A stretch of DNA of 64,000 nucleotides from Pachyseris speciosa (GCA_016490735.1 JAEMWC010000235.1:62501-126500); one strand, 5' to 3'; positions 21,489-30,764 are shown, counted from the first letter of the stretch. Notes: generated by a model not told the origin, from the letters alone. Translations and numbers: made by a program.

Positions 21489-22025
21489 AATGATCCAGAA
21501 ACTGCTAGAATCTTTTCGGAACCACCGCTGATTTCATTCAAACGCGACAAAAATGTAGGTAACTTTCTAGTTAAAAGCGCATTCAAAACAACTAAACAAC
21601 CTGGCACTTTTAAATGCGCGCGCTCGCGATGCAAAACTTGTCCTTTCATTCAAAACACTGACAAAATATCGGGCCCTAAGCGATCTGTTAAGATCACTGA
21701 TCGTTTCACGTGTACCTCCGCAAATGTTATCTATTGCATAACCTGCACATTATGCAAAAAGTTATACATCGGCGAAACAGGAAGACGACTAGGTGACCGA
21801 TTCCGAGAACATCTTCGTGATGTTGAGAAAGATGACAAAGACGCATCCAAACCTGTCGCTCGGCATTTTAATCTCCCTAACCATTCCAAACAACACATGT
21901 CAATCTCCGGCCTTTCCCTACATCAAGGTACCACGGAAAGCCGTAAAAATCTCGAGCAAAAACTGATCTTTCAAATTGGCACTCTTAATCCCCACGGTAT
22001 CAACGAGCGCTTTTCATTCAATTAA
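21483..22025 (+). pseudogene. Penelope-like element GIY-YIG endonuclease, 5'-truncated (right arm)
   Basis: The 180-residue frame is the mirror of the left-arm copy, differing at about one residue (Lys for Glu in KTTKQPG). It has the same Cys cluster, YIGETGR motif, R..EH line and HFNLPNHS. It begins at the palindrome centre and has no start or upstream reverse transcriptase of its own. Read-through from exon transcription would produce a perfect hairpin with the other arm. Confidence 0.85.
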
Positions 22026-22113
22026 TTTATTCCTGTTTTTCACGTTACCATGTTACCACCAATAGCGTAGCTCCATTTTCTGTATATAAACCATACACAA
22101 CCCACAATTCCTC

Positions 22114-22162
22114 GATTCGCTCCGACGAAGGGCTAACGCTCGAAACGTCAGCTAATCGAATC
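22114..22162 (+). ncRNA. Hammerhead-like motif, right end of Penelope palindrome
   Basis: GATTCG at 22114 pairs with CGAATC ending at 22162. The inner GCT/AGC, CCGACGA, stem-loop GGGC-TAAC-GCTC, GAAAC and GTC follow in order. It shares the U-to-C change in the core with its mirror copy. Confidence 0.55.
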
Positions 22163-22163
22163 C

Positions 22164-22194
<31 letters not shown>

Positions 22195-22439
22195 CGTTGA
22201 TAAACCAAATTTTCGTGTTTAACTGTAACCATAGGATTACAGGGCATAGGTTCGGTTCTTTTCAGGGACCCGAATTTTTCCTTTCTCCACTGGTGTTGAG
22301 TAATGAATACGTTGCGTATTTTCCTGTATTGTGTTTTTTACAACTTTAAACGTTCTCATTCGGAAAGATACCTCTCGGTTGCCATAATTGCTATTGTTTG
22401 CTAAACAGCGGACTTACTACTGAGGCAGACTGACTGGCC

Positions 22440-22549
22440 GATACAATGATTAATCTATTGACTGATTGACACTTTGACTGACAGACAGACTGATTGACTA
22501 CTTATTTATTGATTGACTGGCTGACTGACCGCTCGCTCGCTCGCTCACT

Positions 22550-22581
<32 letters not shown>

Positions 22582-22592
22582 CGATCGATTGT
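22440..22592. repeat. Simple repeat tract (GACT / GCTC / GATT tetramers)
   Basis: Imperfect CTGACTGA-type units merge into a GCTC run (22533-22546) and a pure GATT run (22553-22580), ending in GATC. It lies 130 bp upstream of exon j. Confidence 0.85.
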
Positions 22593-22722
22593 CAGCGCCT
22601 TAGTCATTCACAATTGCTATTCATCACGACGGCGAGGTTTCTGATTGCTATTCAAGAAATTTAGAATCATGCAAACAGTTCAGTGCTGAGAAACAACTTA
22701 TGCATTTTGTATCATCTTTTAG

Positions 22723-23115
22723 ATGACAGACCTCATCCAGCAAGGATATGTTTGACTCCCCACACTGTCTATGAAGACCAACCAGCGGACAGTGTAGTTG
22801 GTCAGATGATCATCGACGACTCGTCATCATCGCTGTTGACCTGCACTAAACAACACTGCTGTCCCGCGAATGGAAGGCATTTTGACTATCAGTGCAATAT
22901 TAAGAACCCGGAAGAGAATGAGATTATTCCTGAGCTTCATAAGAATGTCACAGCATTGTTTCGACTTGATGAACGCTTCCGACTTCGCACCAGAGTCCGG
23001 CTGAATCACACTGCCTTCACGGACTCTAATGGCAGTGTAGTGATCCAGGTCAGCTGTCGTGATACCATGCATCCACTTCACTTCATTGGCCAATTATTAC
23101 AGGTGTATGTTGCAG
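22723..23115 (+). CDS. Exon j: cadherin-like repeat 10, enlarged and Cys-containing
   Basis: This phase 1-1 exon of 393 bp reads DDRPHPARICLTPHTVYEDQ, ADSVVGQMIIDD, and ends FIGQLLQVYVA. It retains the VxE/DxxxxxxVVG pattern but contains an insertion with several Cys (CTKQHCCPANG and YQCNIKN), making it longer than its neighbours. It is the last cadherin-like module before the EGF pair. Confidence 0.82.
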
Positions 23116-23339
23116 GTAAGAATGTTTCAAAAATAGCTTACTTTTGAAAAGACTGGGACTGAGTGGCAGCGCAAGCGATTGTGAGATTGTTTAAGGGGAA
23201 GGGGGACATATTACAAAGAAACAATCACGACTCCGAAACTATCCCACAATCCCACACGCGGCACTCTCAAAGTGAGCAATTTACCTCAAACTTCGAGAAA
23301 ATTGAATAATAAACAGGGCTGCCTGAAAGAATAACGAAT

Positions 23340-23585
23340 TTTTGGTATAATCAACTGACTGAGTTGACGCAGTAAATCGGACAAGAAGATTCAGAAGCTT
23401 ACGTTTCGAATGTTAGCCCTTCCTGTAATACTTTGGCGAAAACCCAAAGGAACGTCAGTTTTTGAATCTTTTTAATTTGCCAAGTTATCTCAGTTGATAA
23501 TGCCAACAATCCGTGTTCACTTCCCCACTGACGCTGCAATCTAGATTCTTTAGGAAATAATATATCCTTTTATCCATTTGTCCAA
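23340..23585. mobile_element. Degenerate Penelope-like end
   Basis: Lines such as ACGTTTCGAATGTTAGCCCT (23401) and the reverse complement of CTTCCCCACTGACGCTGCAA (23521) match parts of the Penelope ends at 20730-20850. It is clearly older than the 20753-22218 palindrome. The remainder of the 23116-24149 intron shows no other feature. Confidence 0.5.
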
Positions 23586-24149
23586 AAGCATAGCTCAGTA
23601 GCTTTCATTTAACTGGTTACTCTTGAGGGTTTTAAACTCGACTTAAGAAACTGGGAACCACTTTAAACAGCTTATTAAAGAGAAGTGCAACAAATAATAT
23701 TATTACTAAGATTGTAACTACAAAGGTACAAGAGCATGCAGCATCATGAACAGCAGCTCACCAAAGTACTGCTCAATAGCTGTCATCTGACCAAACTTTA
23801 TGGTTTGATTTTGACCTCATAACCACTTTGCAGATGGTACAAATAGTAGCACAAGTAAATACTGCTCATTAGCTTTAATTTATCGCACTCGGACCTTCAT
23901 TCGCAAGCCTTAAGTCAAACCACAGCACTGTTATTATCCAGGCTGCTTCAAAGTCCCCACTCAATTTTCAAAAGTTTCCGCCTTTATTACCACTTTCAGT
24001 CATTTTGTAAGTGAGAGTACAAATGTTCCACCTGTTTTGCTTTTCTTTTCAAAAATACAGCTGTTGTGATGGTACCAAGGAAAATTTTGGTGACTGCCAC
24101 AATCTTGCGCGAAAGATCTGACAAGTTTATTGTTTTGTTTTCTTGTTAG

Positions 24150-24313
24150 CTTGTGACGGGAGTGGTGTTTGTCCCGACATAAACTGTCCAGTCTGCCAGA
24201 ATGGTGGCAGCTGTCAAGATGCAAGTGATGGCTACAGCTGCCAGTGCATGACGGGATTTGCTGGTCGTCATTGTGAGACAAACATTAATGACTGTAAAGG
24301 AATAAACTGTTCG
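24150..24313 (+). CDS. Exon k: EGF-like domain and start of a second
   Basis: The exon runs from TTCTTGTTAG to a CGGTAAGT donor (phase 1 in, 0 out). It reads CDGSGVCPDINCPVCQNGGS, CQDASDGYSCQCMTGFAGRH and CETNINDCKGINCS. The NGGSCQD...YSCQCMTGFAGRHCE order is a canonical EGF-like domain. The next begins at NDCKGINCS and is completed by the following exon. Confidence 0.88.
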
Positions 24314-25426
24314 GTAAGTCACGTGACCGCGTATGTTTGTTATCTCGTTGAGATAAAAAAAGATGCCTAAACAAACTAAATCCGCGTCAGCTTTTTGGGA
24401 AGCTCGCTCGGACCGCCGCTAAATAATTAATGGGAAGACAGCGGTTCAAGGTTCCTATCTGTTTGCTCCGAGCAAACTGCGAAAACTGGTCAGTACATAG
24501 TGGTAAATGCTGGACAAAAAAACTCCAATCTGGGGAATTTCGTTTGATATTGGCCTGTACCATTCGTGCAATTCACTCAAATTTAGCCTTGAACTTTCCG
24601 CTAATAGGCCAGGAATTGGTATCAATTCAATGGAATGCGAATTTCAACCGAGAAAACGTGACTACCTTTTCAGTAATTGCTTTTATACTGGAAATTTTCC
24701 GCGGTAACGAGCCAAAAAGTCAAACTGGGGAGTTACTATCAACAGCCATCCCTGTTTTACCCTGTTTATACGTTAAAAACGTACAAAACTGAGGAAACTA
24801 AGCAACGAAGACAGCAGCGACAGCTTTGCACGTACATGTATGGTATATGTTTAGGATCATGTTTTTGGCGTCCTCTGCGAAACAACGTCGTGAAATAGCC
24901 AAATTCCTGGGTTTTTTTTTTTTACAATTCTCTTTCTTGGCTTTTGTGCTGTTCCGACAAATTTTGTTTCTAAATAGTTCGCTCATATCGTAAGGTACAA
25001 GTTTCATGAAGCCTCCCAAGGGCTGGTCTGGTGTCGCTTTGTCGCTCGTTTACGACTCTGTATTTTGCTTGTTTCGTTAGGGACAAATGTCGCTGTCGCA
25101 AAGAAAATAAAGAGGAGTGGAAAGTAAATTGTCGCTGTCGCAAACTGTTGCGCGTTTTCGGCCAATTTCAGTCGGTTGTCGATGTTTTGGGAAAAGATTG
25201 TCGCCTGTTTTCGGAGCCATGTCGCTTGTCGCTTCTGCCCCTTGGAAGGCCTCTTTCATGACTTGGAAAGGTCGCGAAGTAGTTGTAAACAACTAAATAA
25301 ATATTAATGTTTTGATGAATAAAGTGAACTTAATAACCATAAAACATCGTTACACTTGGTAAAGCGGTAAAGATGTTACGAAATTCAACAATATTTGATA
25401 AAGTTGGTTGTTTTCTTCTCTACCAG
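24314..25426. other. Intron, no recognisable mobile element
   Basis: The phase-0 intron of 1.1 kb contains two GTCGCTGTCGCAAA copies about 50 bp apart (25089 and 25130) and a T run near 24911. I saw nothing else. Confidence 0.55.
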
Positions 25427-25575
25427 AATGGAGGTTCATGTCAAGACGGGATCGCATCTTTCACCTGTAACTGTGTTGGTGGATTTTCAGGAGAATTGTG
25501 CGAACGGCAGCCGTCGCTTTGTGCGGAATGTGCTGGCGACACTCTGTGTGTGACCTTTATTGACGCCGCCATTAG
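25427..25575 (+). CDS. Exon l: second EGF-like domain completed
   Basis: The exon follows CTCTACCAG and ends before GTAAAG (phase 0 in, 2 out). It reads NGGSCQDGIASFTCNCVGGF and SGELCE, finishing the EGF-like domain begun in exon k. A short Cys-rich tail CAECAGDTLCVTFIDAA follows. An exon boundary exactly before NGGSC within EGF domains is unusual but keeps the frame. Confidence 0.85.
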
Positions 25576-26080
25576 GTAAAGAGCTAATCTTTAGTTACAT
25601 TAATGAGTGAATTACCTTTTGAACGCAAGAGAGGTGTCTCAGAGAGAATTATATCTGGCAGTATACCGTATTAAGTTGAATAATAATGTCCTGAAATTAT
25701 GTTATTCATGGAAGACGATGTTTCTCCTGATTTGCTCGTCAGCTATCAAATCTCACTACAAGGCTCCTTTATCTTGTACCTCCTTTGCATTTAAATGGAA
25801 GCACACTTTATAACTCTCCGTTGCCTTTTTCTACACAGTGCTACGGAAGAAGGTACTAGTAAATGATGTTTGCGCGGGTCAAAATAACCGCTCATGTTTC
25901 AATGCAGTTTAAAACTTCAGCTTTTGGTCCAAAGTTTCACAAAAATCCTTGTACGCCTATATTTCTAACTCCATGGAAACACGTTAAATTTTTCCATTTA
26001 TTACTGAGGCCGAAAATCATGTTAGATTTCGGTCTTTTTTTTCGGCACTGCAAAATGTCTTTTCGCTGCTGCACAATGGG

Positions 26081-26170
26081 AAGCACGTGGCGGTGTTTTC
26101 ATTGGTCAGTGCACAATAGAAAGCACGTGGCGGTGTTTTCATTGGTCAGTGCACAATAGAAAGCACGTGG
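26081..26170. repeat. 40-bp tandem repeat, 2.25 copies, with E-box and inverted CCAAT
   Basis: AAGCACGTGGCGGTG recurs at 26081, 26121 and (partly) 26161, an exact 40-bp period. Each unit includes CACGTG and ATTGG. It lies in the intron between exons l and m. A regulatory role is conjecture. Confidence 0.8.
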
Positions 26171-26279
26171 TGTCATAAGCTTGTTTGCTATATCGTTAAT
26201 CAAGGGAAAAATAGTACGTTTGAGTGAACTGATTATAAACGATTAACTGAAATTAATCCGAGCATGTACCGTGTTGCAG

Positions 26280-26407
26280 GTGTTTGGAGAAACAATATCA
26301 GATTCCGATCCTTGTGAGTGAGACGGATATATCTCGACAGAGAACAACGGAACTGGAGGAAGAGGTCGGCGCCTTACTGGACGCTAAATTAACTGAAAAC
26401 AACGCAG
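26280..26407 (+). CDS. Exon m: extracellular juxtamembrane segment
   Basis: The exon follows TGTTGCAG and ends before GTAAAG (phase 2 in, 1 out). It encodes CLEKQYQIPILVSETD, ISRQRTTELEEEVGALLDA and KLTENNA. No cysteine pattern or domain is recognised. The acidic helix-like stretch between EGF domains and membrane could be part of a SEA- or GAIN-like fold, but I cannot show this. Confidence 0.75.
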
Positions 26408-26473
26408 GTAAAGATAAATCACATATACCTAATACGGGTTACAAGAAACGTAGATAGTTACTGTTACCGCGTG

Positions 26474-26619
26474 ACATACATACATACATACATACATACA
26501 TACATACATACATACATACATACATACATACATACATACATACATACATACATACATACATACATACATACATACATACATACATACATACATACATACA
26601 TACATACATACATACATAC
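26474..26619. repeat. (CATA)n microsatellite, about 36 units
   Basis: This is an uninterrupted CATA run of about 146 bp. It abuts a segment whose minus strand carries AATAAAGTTTACG just before it, so the run is best read as the 3' tail (TATG)n of a minus-strand retroelement. Confidence 0.95.
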
Positions 26620-26990
26620 GTAAACTTTATTTTCTCTCGAATTTCAGTGTAGCTTGCAAGAGCTACTATCTTCGAGAGAACATAAAAGGAAAGTATTATA
26701 TATATCTATACAAAACAACTAAAATACACAGTATTTACAAATATATATATATAACATATCATTAGAAATTTAAACAGCAAAAGTGAAAATAAGCAAAAGC
26801 GACTACACAAAGATACGGCCCTGGATTTCCCTCTTAAAATCTGTAAATGCACTCATGCGGATAGACAATAATCTACGAACCATTTTGGCGTCTCGGTGGG
26901 GTTTCCATAAGTTTGTCCTCAATATCTCGAAAAGACAAGAGTAGCCTGGTCTTCCTTGTCAAAGTTTGTGCACTTTCAGGCAATCATTGT
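26620..26990 (-). mobile_element. Probable 3' end of a minus-strand non-LTR retroelement
   Basis: The minus strand reads toward AGAAAATAAAGTTTACG and then the TATG tail at 26619-26474, which is how many LINE/SINE 3' ends finish. No ORF is present. The left (5') limit is not visible and is a guess. Confidence 0.35.
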
Positions 26991-27202
26991 TAAGGTAATT
27001 GTATCGCTTTCACAAACAGTCACTGCAGAGCGTGTTTGAAAATTCAGAAAGAAAGAAAGAAAGAGACCAACATATATTAGGAAAATTGACAGTAAGACAG
27101 TTGCGTTACTTGCATTTTCCTAGTTTAGAAACAAGTGGTCTGTTGAAAAATATAATTCTGTACTGTCGCACGCATACTCAGAAAAAAAATATTACGAGTT
27201 CT

Positions 27203-27275
27203 TCCAATAGGAGTCGAACCTATGACCATCCGATTACTCGTTCGGATGCTCTACCACTGAGGTATAGGAGACTTG
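27203..27275 (-). tRNA. tRNA-like sequence, probable pseudogene or SINE head
   Basis: The minus strand gives CTCAGTGGTAGAGCATCCGA (D arm), a TCCGA/TCGGA anticodon stem closing an 8-nt loop with CGAG, and ATAGGTTCGACTCCTAT (a perfect T arm). The acceptor stem TCTCCTA/TGGAAGA has one mismatch. The 8-nt anticodon loop argues against a working tRNA. It lies within the exon m-n intron. Confidence 0.4.
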
Positions 27276-27594
27276 AGTCGTGGGAGCTTAGGCCATTAAA
27301 CTGGCTTCATATGACAACGTCCTTTATACTGCTAAAATCTGTATGTCGAAAGGTGCCATATTCGCAATGAGAGTGAAGTGCCGGAGATGGTAAATTGTAA
27401 GCGTGGTGAATGGATGAAATGGTTAGGGTTTCTCTCTCTCTCTCTTGTCCGAGGATGGGTGTGACGGTACAGAATAATTGCATATTTTATTCATCTACCA
27501 TGCTTTACTCCCAAATCGTCTGTTGTCAAATAACAAGAGTGTCGGGCGCTTAATGAAGATAATTTGTAAAGTAACCTAGTTTTTTTCTTTGCAG

Positions 27595-27983
27595 CTTCCG
27601 CAAGGAAGCGACGAGCACTTTCAAATTTCTTCTACGTTGAAGTTCTCCGAAACGTTCAGACAATTTCTCCTGGTCAGACATTGCTGATCCTCACAGCGCT
27701 GAATGCCAGCAAGAACTACTTCCCTCTTCTTGCTTCTGAGGCTTGCGCATTGCTCGCTAACTCCGCACGCAGATGTGTGGAGAACTGTGACATACTGCAG
27801 CAGGTTGGGTTACCTTGTGGTTCAGCAGGACCAAATAAGAACGTTGGAGTACCGAAGGAGCCAGTGTCTAAGGGTCTAAGTTCTGGTGGAATGGCTGGTA
27901 TTGCCGTAGTTGTAGTGATATTGCTAATTGCCGTCCTGTTTGGTGCTGTTTTCTACTACAGAAGGAAGTACAAAAGAGCAAAG
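27595..27983 (+). CDS. Exon n: membrane-proximal region, transmembrane helix, start of tail
   Basis: The exon follows TTTCTTTGCAG and ends before GTAAGT (phase 1 in, 0 out). It starts ASARKRRALSNFFYVEVL; RKRR is a possible furin-type site. Four Cys follow (EACALL, RRCVENCDIL, LPCG). The segment GMAGIAVVVVILLIAVLFGA is a clear transmembrane helix, then FYYRRKYKRAK as a basic stop-transfer. Orientation is N-outside, C-inside. The module before the membrane may be an autoproteolytic-type domain, but this is speculation. Confidence 0.87.
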
Positions 27984-28013
27984 GTAAGTACAACCATTCA
28001 ACCCATAACCCTC

Positions 28014-28465
28014 AAAGTGTACCTAACACCAAAATATTTTTTTTTCGCTAAAAGAAATCTTTGCACCTGTTTGAAATGCATTGCTCCTTTTTTTTTTTTT
28101 TTGTTTTACCAAATTTTGACTTGTTTTTTTTTTACTTTTCATAGGCTGTAAAAGTTAGAAAATCTGCCCATCATCTGTCCCACGGCCGAACTAGTGAGGG
28201 GCTTGGGTCTATTCTCGATTTCATGTTACAAACTGATTTACATCGCATTAAGTCTTTGTAAACATGCATCCAAACAGTTTGTGACGTAACATCGAGAATA
28301 GACCCACGCCCCTTCTGACTCGGTCGCGTACCCACGATCCTTTATTTTTTGTACGTTTTGAAGCCATAAAAAACTATCAAAAATTGGAAATAAAGTCAAA
28401 ATATTATTGGAACTGGTGCAACGATTTATTTTAGCGAAAAACTATTGTGGTGTTAGGTGCACTTT
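28014..28465. mobile_element. MITE with AAAGTGNACCTAACACC inverted ends, carrying a nested palindrome
   Basis: AAAGTGTACCTAACACCAAA at 28014 matches the reverse complement of the segment ending GTGTTAGGTGCACTTT at 28465, including the CGCTAAA block. Inside, 28185-28240 and 28270-28326 form a second inverted repeat (arms sharing GGGTCTATTCTCGAT). It starts 30 bp after the exon n donor. Confidence 0.65.
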
Positions 28466-28919
28466 AAACAATCTCCCCCGTCACGGGTGACGAGGAGGAA
28501 ATGGATTCTAACTTTAAAAATTTAGGCAAACGTTTTCAAGTTTTGTCATTGTCTTGGAAAAATCGCTAGAACACTCGTTTGTTTTTCTTCCAAGAAATCA
28601 TTAATTGAAATCTACCTCTTTGCAGTAGACGGGTCTTAAGCGTGTTGGTTTGACCTTTTTGTTAAGTTACAATCTGAGCAAAAGTATCTTACTACAAATG
28701 GACTCACTGTGGTACTCCCTTTAGAGTTGAACTAAAGATGCGGGGCGTTGAAAGCGGGAAACATTCTGGGAAGGGTTCTTCCTTTGATATATTTGGATTA
28801 CGTTGATCATTTGCCCAAAAGAGAACTGAAACCCTGGGGTCCAATTTGTAGACGTTGTAAAGCAGAAAGCAAAAGTTGGACAATATCTGAAATTTCGTTG
28901 TCCAATGAGATCAACGACC

Positions 28920-29020
28920 AGGGCCCAGTTGCTCGAAGCATAGTTAGCGCTAACCCGTATAGGTTTTAATACATCTTAACCAATGGTTAGTGCTAACCAT
29001 GCTTTAAGCAACTCAGCCCC
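28920..29020. mobile_element. Foldback MITE, about 100 bp
   Basis: GGGCCCAGTTGCTCGAAGC at the left folds onto GCTTTAAGCAACTCAGCCCC at the right, with a further internal pair GGTTAGTGCTAACC/GTTAGCGCTAACCC. This makes a near-continuous hairpin of the whole element. Confidence 0.65.
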
Positions 29021-29200
29021 GAGTATTTATACCACCTGCTGACGGTACACACAAATCACTTTACTCTGACGATGACTTCCGCTCAGGTTGTCGAAACGTC
29101 AGTCAATGTCATCACAAACAGTCCTTCTCAGGACTACACTCACCCGGACGATCGTGCTTCACTTAGTTATGATATGACTCCTGGGTTCAAAACATTTACA
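29021..29200 (+). mobile_element. Penelope-like or related 3' end with hammerhead-like core
   Basis: CTGACGA (29066-29072), GAC...GTC stem, GAAAC (29093-29097) and GTC form a hammerhead-like order, followed by AGTCCTTCTCAGGACT, itself a hairpin. No coding part is seen. It ends shortly before the candidate exon o. Assignment to Penelope rests on the GAAACGTCAG line shared with the ends at 20-22 kb. Confidence 0.45.
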
Positions 29201-29244
29201 AAGTTAAATTTATACTCGGAATAAACCTGAGTCGCAATTTAGAG

Positions 29245-29561
29245 GTAACGTCGAAAATGTGGGAAAACGGAAAACAAATTGACAACGCACGTGATGAATT
29301 TGTAAGCTTCCCAAACAGTAAACTTATTAGGAATTCTGATTTTGCCACCAACCATTTACACAGCATGAGCAAAGTGCAGTTGGTTACCGATCCGGTGCAG
29401 AAGGGATTGACTTCTCCAACCAACTGTACGGTGACAACAGAGATGTGATGATGTCAACACCATCCAACAGAAACTGGGTCCAGCGCCTGAGGAAAGAATC
29501 TGACGGTTTAGCACGTCATAACTTGGATCCTACGTCAGTCAAAAAGAGAAACGACATCAAG
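29245..29561 (+). CDS. Exon o: cytoplasmic segment 1, needs one extra G
   Basis: From 29245 the frame reads VTSKMWENGKQIDNARDEF, VSFPNSKLIRNSDFATN and LVTDPVQKG, then stops in frame. Shifted by one base it reads IDFSNQLYGDNRDVMMSTPS and NWVQRLRKESDGLA up to DIK and a GGTTAGT donor. Adding one G to the GGG at 29403-29405 fuses the two and makes the exon phase 0-0, exactly matching exons n and p. The acceptor (TTTAGAG) has a poor pyrimidine tract, so the left edge is uncertain. The segment is basic and polar, as expected for a cytoplasmic region. Confidence 0.6.
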
Positions 29562-30134
29562 GTTAGTTGTGTCTTGTGCTTTCTTTGGCGGGGTGGGTTG
29601 GGGCACTTCCAAATTACACTGACTTTTTTTGTTGTAAGGGTTTTAGCAGATTGTTGTTGGCAAAAAAGACAACAACTTATTACTCCTACTATTCACGGCC
29701 AACTCAAGCCGCAAAACCAGACCATCAAAACCTGAGAGAGACCTCATGCGCCGCTATAAAACGTGTGCTACTTAATTTGATCTCTGATTGGTTCAGAAGA
29801 TAGCGTCGTTTGTGTAGTTTGAAAAGGCAAAGTAACGCAAAATTATAATAACACTGTGGAATTTCGTTGAAACTCGCTCTTGCTTGCATGCCCGCAAATC
29901 AACAACTGTTGTATGCTTTGCCGCGCTTTGCACTGGGAAATTATTACTGAAAATTTAGCGTTATTATTATTATTACTGATCGTCATTAGGGTTAGTTTGA
30001 AAGTTTGAGTACAGTGGCTAGTGGCTAGTCTGCATTGGTGAGGAATGACCGTTTTATGGTCACCTGTGTCTTTTAAAAGGTCTGTGTAATTTATTGTAAA
30101 TTGTATTTACAGTTGTGTCCTTTGCTTCGCCCAG
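29562..30134. other. Intron, no recognisable feature
   Basis: The phase-0 intron of 573 bp ends in TTGCTTCGCCCAG. A short TTATTATTATTATTA run lies near 29960. I saw nothing else. Confidence 0.65.
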
Positions 30135-30764
30135 GTGATGGACAATCCCATCTACAGCTCAGCCGACAACCAAGTTGAAGAATTTGGTGCAAAGTCAGTA
30201 AATTTGCCCAAGAATGATGATATTTTGGCGGCAAAAGCAAGAAACAAGGTAGAAAATCCTTACATGGAACCCCAAGACGGTGCGTTTGGAGGAGCGATGA
30301 ACCCGTGTTATGCAAGGTCCTCGACAATGCCGGTATCCCTGGGGGCTAGTGGAAGTAAGCTACAGGGGGATGAAATCAACCGGGCGGAGAAAGATTTGGA
30401 AAAGTACATGATTGGTGCGAAGGCTAAGGCTCGTGCTTCCAGTGTTTCTCATCCGAAGAATTTAAGGCGACAAAAAAGGGGTGAAAAGGCGAACACAGAG
30501 ATGGAGGGGCGGCCTTTGAAGAGAGGTGAAGTTCCGCGTTATTTTGAAAATCCATATTACAGCGGCCCCGGCGGCGAGCTCGTGAGGGATGAAGATAATT
30601 CCCTTATCAATCGCACTTATTCGACCATCTCAAGCCTGCACAGTGTTCGGCCTCGTTTGCCTCCGAGACCTCCTCGAAGACGTAACGAAGCACCGTCGGA
30701 GTCACTTGAGATACGAGAGGACGACACGTATGAGGCGTTAAACTTCGGAAACTCAAACGCATGA
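30135..30764 (+). CDS. Exon p: last exon, tyrosine-rich cytoplasmic tail, stop at 30762-30764
   Basis: The exon (210 codons with stop) reads VMDNPIYSSADN, KVENPYMEP, MNPCYARS, then RYFENPYYSGPGG, and a proline-rich RPRLPPRPPRRRNE. It ends DDTYEALNFGNSNA. Three or four NPxY-like sites (DNPIY, ENPYM, NPCY, ENPYY) spaced along the tail are typical docking or endocytosis motifs for PTB/SH2 adaptors. The proline-rich stretch resembles an SH3 ligand, and TYEAL resembles a YxxL site. Binding is inferred from motif families only. I saw no AATAAA close downstream, so the 3' UTR end is not defined. Confidence 0.85.
   Translation: MMDNPIYSSADNQVEEFGAKSVNLPKNDDILAAKARNKVENPYMEPQDGAFGGAMNPCYARSSTMPVSLGASGSKLQGDEINRAEKDLEKYMIGAKAKARASSVSHPKNLRRQKRGEKANTEMEGRPLKRGEVPRYFENPYYSGPGGELVRDEDNSLINRTYSTISSLHSVRPRLPPRPPRRRNEAPSESLEIREDDTYEALNFGNSNA

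Larger units (their letters stand above)
20753..22218. mobile_element. 1.47-kb palindrome: two head-to-head 5'-truncated Penelope-like retroelements
   Basis: Positions x and 42971-x are complementary throughout, with no net indel between the 733-bp arms and no spacer. The centre lies between 21485 and 21486 in TTTTG/CAAAA. Each arm carries the same 3' portion of a Penelope-like element: a GIY-YIG endonuclease ORF, a short 3' segment and a hammerhead-like motif. Only a handful of mismatches separate the arms (for example one Glu/Lys difference), so the dimer is young or homogenised. Upstream reverse transcriptase is absent from both. Confidence 0.85.
11..30764 (+). other. Gene span: TSP1/EGF/cadherin-repeat type I membrane protein, 3' part, 16 exons
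   Basis: Sixteen exons give one reading path of about 1,900 residues. Order: TSP1 repeat, EGF-like domain, calcium-type EGF domain, Cys-rich block, ten cadherin-like repeats each opening with an NDPP/DVNEPP-type linker, two EGF-like domains, a juxtamembrane region with RKRR, a transmembrane helix, and a basic, tyrosine-rich tail. All introns are GT-AG and most cadherin/EGF boundaries are phase 1, as is usual for shuffled extracellular modules. Established: cadherin repeats bind calcium and mediate adhesion; TSP1 and EGF are extracellular. Inferred: a surface adhesion or receptor protein signalling through the tail. I do not recognise a named orthologue. The 5' exons and signal peptide are outside the window. 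Two junctions (15851/17688 and 29403-29405) each need one extra G in a G run to hold frame. Confidence 0.85.

Noticed and set aside
26429..26617. Open frame of MYVC repeats on the minus strand
   Set aside because: It is a translation of the CATA microsatellite.
28145..28258. Extra coding exon after the transmembrane exon (frame AVKVRKSAHHLSHG)
   Set aside because: It lies inside a MITE with inverted ends and a nested palindrome, lacks a good donor before the stop, and exon n joins exon o in phase without it.
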